The position numbers and the translations under genes are program-made. A stretch of DNA of 64,000 nucleotides from Parelaphostrongylus tenuis. Lineage: Eukaryota > Nematoda > Chromadorea > Rhabditida > Metastrongylidae. Location: assembly GCA_019055375.1 (NCBI GenBank), contig JAHQIW010007310.1, positions 62,001 through 126,000 of the forward strand, given 5' to 3'. Positions 52,701-61,700 of the stretch are shown piece after piece (the first letter of the stretch is position 1; each line of letters opens with the position of its first letter). The notes beneath the pieces are model-generated. The model did no database searches and had not been told where the DNA came from. It saw nothing but the letters and a program-made list of their open reading frames with translations.

Positions 52701-55700
52701 TGGAACAGATAATCAAACAATCATCTATATACCTACAGTAGAGTAATGGCCGGAGATCCATCACTGGTGCTTCCACTTTAGACATAAAGGCAATGGCCAG
52801 GCTAGGTGCCAGTCGCTGTCCCATTGCCAGCCCTCTGGTTTGAGCATAATAATTCCCGGAACATCTGAAGATTGAGCAGTTCAAGCACTCTTTTAGTAGG
52901 ACCATGAACTGCTCAATCGTCAAGCCATACATGTTTACAGCTCCCTGGTGTTGTATAAGAAGCTCATGTGTGGCTTGCAATGCGGAGTCATTCGACACGT
53001 TGGTATATAAAGCAGTGACGTCGAATGACTCCATTACGTACGCGTTGTTCGGGTTCGCGTTACGTAGACGATCCAGGAACATCTGAGTGTTTGTCAGATG
53101 GGCTGGAATGTGTCCTAGCAACTGGGATGTTATTAAAGTCAAGAACCATGCTATCCTATCCGTCGGTCCGCCTACACAACTGATGTTAGGTCTAACTTTG
53201 AATCTAGATGGATCGTCAGACATCAGATCATCAGTGGATACTAACTTATGTGTTTTTATAAGCAAGTATAAGACAGGACATGTTGGTGACTGGATTTTTA
53301 ATTGAGAAATGATAGATGGTCTTAAGCCTGCCGCTTTTGCCGTACGGACCCACTCACTGTTTAATTTGCGGTTTTGCCTTTTGAATTCCTTTACAGAAGA
53401 TGATCGGTAAAGCGAGGCATCTTCGAGATGCTTGCTCGATATTGCGATATCTAACTGTCGAGGAATCACAACAAATTCTCCACCCTTATCACTAACTGAT
53501 AGCCTTATCCTACCTTCGCTTATCAACTCTCGAACCTCTTTCATGCCACGTTTTTGTAGTTCGGTGAGGTTCGATTGATATCTTCTCCTGCTATAGTGAG
53601 TGAGGGTTCTAAAAGTTTCGTCCGCAAATTTCCGTAATTTTCTATCTACCTCCTCGTTGGGGTCTTGTTGTCTATAGAACGGCTGAGGAAATGGTGGTTT
53701 AGTGCCTCTACTTGCTGTTCATTCCTATTAGTCCCTTCAACTCTGGCCTTTTTACGGAGTTGATCTTGCAAATCATGTGAACCACATGCAACCTTGCGCA
53801 AGGACACCTTAGAAATGGGTTGAGATGGTGAAAAGCTTGGACCCAGTTCTAATAGCGAGCGCGCACCCTCAGGGAGAGTTATGCCTCCTAGCACTGTGAC
53901 CCTTGAATTTCTTGATGCATTACTTGCCCTAATGTGACTCGCTTGATCTTCATTAGCGGTATCCGTATGCCTTCTCAAAGTCATGTTATGCGATCTACTC
54001 AAAAGATCATCGAATTTTCTCCGCAAAGTAACTTTAGTATTTGACCTATATGCAAGGTTATTAGAACTTTTTCAAAATCGTAATCGACGTTTCGGCGAAT
54101 TCACCTTCCTCAATACTTGGAAAAACTATATCATGCTATATCTAATTATTCTGCTCATATTTATTATACATAGTATCAATGTATTGAATGGGAGGGGAGG
54201 GGGCCTTGGCCGAGTGGTAGTGATGTTTGTGACGCTGCGACGTGAGGCTGATTCCCAACCCTCAACATCTCTAGCAGTCGACAATGAATGCCCCATGGAG
54301 TGCCACAAGCAGGCTATCCTTGAGATTTCATCGTGCTCAATCAGTGATCTACGACGTTTGAGGAGAACACGAATAACGATTGAATACTAGAAGTACTGGG
54401 ATCAGCACAATAAGAAATAAACTGTGAGGAGGATCAAATAAAGTCAGGTTGTGAGGTAAAAAGTCAAAATCCAATGAAAAAATTAGCTCAGATTTTGATT
54501 TTTCACGAGAAAGCCACCGTTGAACTAGTTGAGATTACCGACCTGCTCTCATACATGTAGATAGAGCCATATTCAATCTAAAGAATGTATCTGAGATAAT
54601 GTGACATTTCTGATGCTCGGACGCTCTCTTATGGTCATTTCTGGATTCTTGAAATTTTTTTCGAAGACCTTATGCATTTACCACGCCGACGTTTTTGAAT
54701 CTTGCCCCATGATTCTTAGTACCGCTTCAAGGTCGTGACCGTTGTGCCTTCTGTTCTTTACGTGTATCTAGAGAGATTTGCTCGACTTTTGACTTTCCAT
54801 CTACATGTTGTTTTAAAAGGACGCAAAGTGGTCTACTTGAATCGCCATTGTACTCATCACTGAATGTCTTATAAGGGATCAGGTATCCTCCACCTGTACT
54901 CATGCAGTATCCGTCTTCACCAATGGGATATGTCATGTTCTGCTTTGCATAGAAAGTCATAAAAGCAAAACCATGCCGGTTGTCGGATTAATCATTAAGT
55001 GGAGATTGTGTGTTTGGCAATCCATTGTTCCGTCACGGGACCTATCTCTGCCTTTTGATTTAATATCGGTAGCTGTCCTTTCGTAGCCATTTGAGATGAC
55101 TATTTCTCGTGCCAACTGTAGTGATTCTTTTCTCTCTTCTTATATCGTATAAGCGCTCGTAAGTGCTCGGTACATGTTTTGGACAAGTGTACTTCAGTGT
55201 AAAAAGAATGAGAAAAGAGGTAGTGTGCTAATACAATTATATTGCTTCGATACCATTTCATAGCGTAAGTGTTTCGGAAAGGTGTCTTGAGAGTTCAAAA
55301 GGGAATCAAGTTCTCGCTGTTTTTTTGTGCCAACTCGTGTGTTATTTATCCTATTAGACTTATCTTCTCGTTAATCCTACTGTCGCTTCTAAATTGATCT
55401 CAATAATGAATATAGCTAAATGCAACGGATTTTACTTGAATTTGTAAACTTTACAAAGGCATGAGGTGAATGGGTTTGAATCCAGAAGATCGGAATCTCT
55501 TTCTATTTCCGATCAGCTGATATGTAGCTAAATAGGTCCTACGAGAATCTTTTGACTAGTTGCAGTCCATTTGACGGGCCTTATTTCGATCAAACCTCAT
55601 GGTCAATTTCTCAGCAAATTTCTCAATGAATTTGAATCGTTTATTGTTACTGACTAGGAAATAAGGGTCAATAAGGAATTAGGAGTTTTTAGACAAAAAG

Positions 55701-58700
55701 CTCGTAGTCTCAAATAAGGTCTTCGGTAAAACTTTCTCCTTTAACTTTTTTCCTTTAGCCTTATATTTTTGCAATCACTGTCACTTACTCTATGAATTCG
55801 TCCATGGTATCCAAAATTTATGATTATACATTTCTCTTCAAGAAACTGTCAGAGGCATTCGACTATATGATCACGACCATCTTCATGTTTTGATGGACAG
55901 ACTGAAAGCTCGCGGTGGGAGAACGAAAGGGCAGCATCAGTCATCAGGCATGATGGCAAATAATTTGTGCTCAATGAGAATCACGTCTTTGATGTTCAGA
56001 AACGAAGCGATCGTTTGACTGATGATAGAACTTCGTCATAGGCTCACGTACATTGGTTCGCTAGCTTCTTGCACCACAAAGGAGTAAATAGTAGAAAATG
56101 TGACACACGGTATAGCATCGAGTACACACCACGGTTTTGCACCATCTACTTGAATGCAGGGATAATCCATTTCACGTTTTCCCTTTTACTCAACACTTTC
56201 ATTGTTATAGCTGTCTTGCAAACGTGAAAGTGGTCGTGTTTGCACGTGGTTTCCTACGATGTGAAGGTTTGAAATTGCTCACAAATCCCACTGAAATTAA
56301 TTTCTGAGTGTACCACACGGCGGCGTCACTTTTTGTTCTCTCATTAGAAGGTGAATTTGGTCGTCTTTGAATTCGCAGGTGTAAAGATTTTCGTCTACCT
56401 TTCATGCAGACCACAATATGAGAAATATTCCTAATTGTCATGGTGGTTGCATGTGAAACATTGACGCATATTGAAGACGTTTTGAGAGCATATCTTTATC
56501 ACATTAAGACAATATACTAATATATTGATATATTAACACGAGCATCAAAGATATAAGACAAAATACTAGTCGCATATCTCACACAGCTTTCTGGAAGGGG
56601 CTACGCATCGACTCTTCCGCATTTTTGATGGTTTTTCAGCATTGAAATCGCATCTTGTATTCTAGGTTGTGGACGATAACTGTGTGCAATGTCCTTTCCA
56701 TGGTTGGGTGTTTTCGGCAGAAACTGGACAATGTACACGAATACCCTACAGCGAAGGCACCATTCCACAACAAGCAAAGGTTTGCTGGAGCTTGTATAAT
56801 TTCATACTTTCAATGTATCATTAATTTTCAGTGCTTTTGCAGAAGAATTCTAGACAATCTAAAAAAAGCAAAGGATTTTCTTAGCGAGAATGGAGCGAAA
56901 AAGATCTTTGCGGATAGCAGTATCTTATGGACTTCCCCGTTGAAAATCCAATAACTGCAACGGGTACCTGTCATAAACCGTCTGAGCTGAAATGGTTTAT
57001 GCTAGGACAAGTGACATGAAGCGTAGTGCATATTTTGCTAGGAGACTTAGTTTTTGTGGAGATTTGTCCACAACCAGCTGCCCGGGCTCCGTAAAAAGTA
57101 CCTCTTGTCCACGTAAACTCTTCCAAAGTATATATGGGATTTGGGTTCTTTTCGGTCATAAGAGAACAAATGAGTAGCGACATCATTCGTTGTACAAGAA
57201 TCTTTTATAGGAGTGTTAGTAATCACTCAAACGCTTGAATATCTGGCCGTACGTGGCCAATCTTTCAAAATGCTCTTTAATAACGCTTTCAACCCCAAAA
57301 TAAGATTAAGCTTTACGCTAACCGCACGTCTTCATTTTTATCATGCGTATAATTCGCTGGACGCACGAAAGCATATGAACATGTAGACGAATCTCGCAAT
57401 ATCCGAAACAATCGTTTAATATCGAGTTTTTTTTTTAAAGCAAAGGAAAAATTTCCAATCAAATAACAAGTTACACCCCACATGTCTGACTCGTCAGCTA
57501 TGGATCGATCGATCGCCCCGTCCCCGTTCGTAGACCAACCGATAGACAAGCCGCCGAGTTTGTGAAACTCGATCTTATCTCCCCTGCTGCACTGCAGTTA
57601 AACCGTCTTTCCGGAAAATAAGCATGGCGTTGAAATCATTGAAAATTACGTTATCGAATGAATAGTAAAAAACTAAAGAAAGAGCTTTGTCCGGCGAGGT
57701 GTAAAACACAAATCTTCTCTTTCCCCTACAGTGCTGTCAAAAGAGCTTTACCAAAAACATTTATGAATTTTCTGAGACTTGTGCTTTCGAAAGAGCTCTA
57801 GTATTCTAAGGAAGGAATTTTGTACAGCTAAATATAAGCGAGATAAGTAAAAGGATGTGCGGTCGTGTGGATCATAATTTTATTATGAATTTTAAAACGT
57901 TTTTTAAACAGTGTGTTTTGAAAAACTGGCCACGTGGTGTTGTAGCCAGAAATTCAAGCTTTTGAATGATTGCTAACACTCCTATGAAAAAGTTCGCTAC
58001 CTTTCCGTTTTCTGAACGCCATTTCGACCCTTAAAAAAAAGCTAATTTTGCGCTTGTTTTTGACGAAAAAATAATCATTCGATAGTGTAAAACAAAAGGA
58101 TTTGAGAAAAAATAATACCGTCCCTTATTCGAAGATTTTTTTATAACCAAAGTCTTTTCTTCGGAGTTTCAGTAATCAGTCGATAGATCAAATCTTAAGA
58201 ATTCTAATGATCACTTTGCTTTTCAAAATGGGCCACGCATTACGCTGTAACACTCAAAAGAAGATTGGGTTTCGTAAAACTGGATTACTTCTCTTATCCG
58301 CTCCTCACTTTGATGCCCTGGAAAAAAACGTATTTTTCGGTCGTTTCAATCTCCAAGTAGCCATTCGTTAGCTCAGATCATAAGACTTTTTGTTGCTTTG
58401 AAAGAACAAGAATAAATTTTTGTTTCTCATTCAAAGATTTTTCGCTGACCAGTACTTCTCCTTTGGTGTTTTAGATAATACACGATAGGCTAGATTTTAA
58501 GAATATTAATGAATTACTTGTTTTTGAATATCGACCTTGTGCCAAGCTGTAACAGCCAAAAGAAGATCGGGCGTCCCAAAACCGGAAAAAAGCAGCGGGT
58601 GCGAAACCCAATTTTTTTCGGTTCTTATAAAGCACTAAGGAGTCCGTTCAAGAAGCCAAAAACATTATTGATATTCTTGAAACATGATCTGTCGTTTGGT

Positions 58701-61700
58701 TCTTATAACTATATTAGAAAGGCTCTGATCAGCGAGAAATCTTCGAATGAAGAACAGTAATCATTTTTGCTCTTTCAGCGCAATAGCAAGGCGTTTTTTT
58801 GGAACACGCCATTGAAATTCTTTTAATTTAAAGGTATTTTAAACATCAGAAACAATCAAAAAATACGTTTTCCCAATGCATCGAAGTAAGGAATGGTAAA
58901 TGAAGGTCCATTTTTTGCAAAACCCAATCTTCTTTTGGCTGGTACAACGTAATACAAGGTCCAATATGAAAACTAAACAGATCATTGAAATTCTTAAGAT
59001 TCGATCTATAGATCAGTAAGCAAAGCTCCGAAGAAAAAGCTTTGATCAGCGAGAAATTATCCAATGAGGAACAAAATTTTATTCTTGTCCTTTTAGCGCA
59101 ATAAGAAGGCGTTTTTGAAAATGAGATATGCCATCCAAATTTTTTAATCCATCCAAATTTTTTAATCCATCCAAATTTGCTATCGAATGATCATTTGAAC
59201 ATTGTAAAGGACTAAGGAATACGTTTTTTACAAGGGTCGAAATGGCGCTCAGATAACGGAAAAGTACCAAAAATTTCTGTAAAGCGAATACGATCGAAGA
59301 CTCATTTGCTCCCTTATAATCGAATTGAACCGGAATTTGTTTTTTATTACAAATATCATTAAATCACTTCCCATACAGCTCTCAGTTTGCACACATGTAC
59401 GCAATGTACGAAAGACGATTGAGAAACATTTGAATCCCTAGCGAGCATCTATGAGCGCGTGACATGTTTTGCCACTCGGAGGGCTCGCATCCTCTTATAT
59501 AATGGAAGTGGTTGGTTGCAAATGGTACTAAGAGGGAGTCATGGCTAACTACGGCAAAGACGTAATCTGAAGCAATTGAGAAACAACCTCTTTGATAGAT
59601 TTTATATAAAAGCAAGCAATTACATGGTGATAGAGAAGCATTCACATTACCTTAATTTCCTATTTACCACCTATTGTTTATCGATGAGAAGGTATGATGT
59701 AAAACGCGTCCATAGCGATGTTGAGATACGAAAAAAAACGTGGAAGTTGGTGGATCTACACTCGCGGTGACCTTTTCCAGAGGCTTACGTTGATGTGTAG
59801 GCTCTCATTCTGTGTTCCTCTCAACCGCAGTTTAACCGTTGCAATGCTATCAGCAGTCACACATTGACATAAAAGCAAACAAGGCGGTCGAAAATTGAAA
59901 AAAAAGGAAAGATTTTTAAAGAGCTACATCGTAGTATCGAAAAATTTGTTCTAGATTTCTGCCTACATTTCCTCTTATTTTATTATTTTTTTCATCCTTC
60001 TTAGATTCTTCTAAGAGCGCATTCCCACAGCTTGTAAGTCCTACGTTTTTGTAGTGTCCCATTCGTTTGTTTCTTTGGGACAAACCTTTTTTCCTTCAAT
60101 CTCGGCCAATTCAACACCTTTTTGATTTCCAAGAAGTCCTTGTTATTGCGCTGTAGCGGCTTAGATAATATTACGTTTCATTTGCAAAAAGCTTTATTTG
60201 CATGGCTGGCGTCTGTGTTTGCCTTTTCATCAGACCTTTAGTACTTGTTCGATAGCATAGAAACGCTAATCCTGAAACTGGATTTGATTTTTATTAGGAA
60301 GCTCCTGTCAATGCGCTATAACAACGAAAAGAAGATTACTTTCACCTTTGCAGATTATGCGCCATAAACATAAGAGCGTGTAGAGGTACTTATGTTGTAT
60401 CAAAATCTTAAAAGCGGTTTGAAATTTCATTCCAAGCGAAGATAATAGTTTCCAAATAATTAGGAAAAATCGCGCCCTTTAGTGCAGCAGTAGAAATCTT
60501 TGCGCGCAGTACGATTTGGAGCAGCGTAATTTTCCTTACTTGACTGAAACTCTTCTTTAGTGAAAATTCTATCTTGTCTTGAAATTCTAGAACAAACCTT
60601 GTTTTATGACCCTACAAGTATAGGTTTTTTCTTCATTTTATTCTGCCGAATAATCCGTTATGAAGTTCAAGCAAGAGGCTAACTATTCGAAGCGAAACAT
60701 AATCTTCTCTTCGCTGTTACAGCACTCTGTGAGAGCCTTCCTGGAAATCAAGCACCGTTTCAGGATCATCAAGATTTAACAAATCAAATGACTACCAAAG
60801 CTCTAGTGAATAGCAATCGACGGATCCTAGTCGTACAGCCGGACACGCTAAAGGTGAAACACAATCCTGTTTTTGCTGCTACAGTGCAATAAGGAAGCCT
60901 TTTCAGAAATCAAATGCAGTATTAGAGTCGCCGTTTCTCACAAACCATGAATAGTTAGTAGAATTCTAGTGGAAAATTCTATCCGACAAAAAAGTCCAAG
61001 GTAGTACACGTGCGTTCCATGGAATTCTCTCCGTATTCAAAAAGTTGGATTCAATTCTTTTGAGCGCTTTTTTTTAGGTCGCTGTCTGGCCAGTTCTAGA
61101 GAGGAATCAACACATTTACGTTTGGTGAGAGACTTCGTACATTCTCAACAAGATATTCCATTGTTTTTTGAAAGTTCAGGTACCACTGCGATGGTAAAGA
61201 GCCAGAATGGGATGTCCAAGAATTAGACGAGATTACCAGCAAAGAATGGAAATATGGTGGACGAACGGAACACGAAGTGATGTGCCATTGTCAAGAAATA
61301 CCGGAAAATGGCTCAGACATAGCTCATCTCAACTACTTACATCTTTCAGGACCAAATAAAGGTGAATATGCCCTTGTTATGATTTTAAAGATCATTTGTC
61401 TTTCATTGACTTATTCTTTGAATCCTTTGATATTGTATAAATTTTAGCACATCCCCAATATGGCTATTTGTTTCGCATTCGTCATTCATAAAGGCTTTGC
61501 GCATGGATTTTGGTATTGAGTGGAAGTCTAGTTCTTCTTCCCTTAAATTCTTACATAGCTGTACTAGAGTATTCCTAAGTCAATTACTAGTAATGCATCG
61601 GTGGAAAGTTTTCCTAGGCTGTGCGTGCTACCACTTTATCAACCTCAAGACAACTTTAGTTGACCCACGCGAGATCGGACTGAGATTTTGTGCCCACGCG

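Larger units (their letters stand above)
51521..54120 (-). mobile_element. Penelope-like retroelement, near full length
   Basis: Minus-strand element in daf-36 intron 3. It has an RT/GIY-YIG ORF (51763-53718), an upstream N-terminal frame (53646-54026), a 3' non-coding stretch, and hammerhead motifs at both ends (51527-51560 and 54080-54118). The layout (hammerhead, N-terminal domain, RT, GIY-YIG, hammerhead) is that of PLEs with terminal pLTRs. Target-site duplications were not resolved. Confidence 0.85.

Noticed and set aside
51749..53305. Several plus-strand open frames of 60-90 codons
   Set aside because: All are antisense to the PLE reverse transcriptase frame, which carries the conserved motifs.
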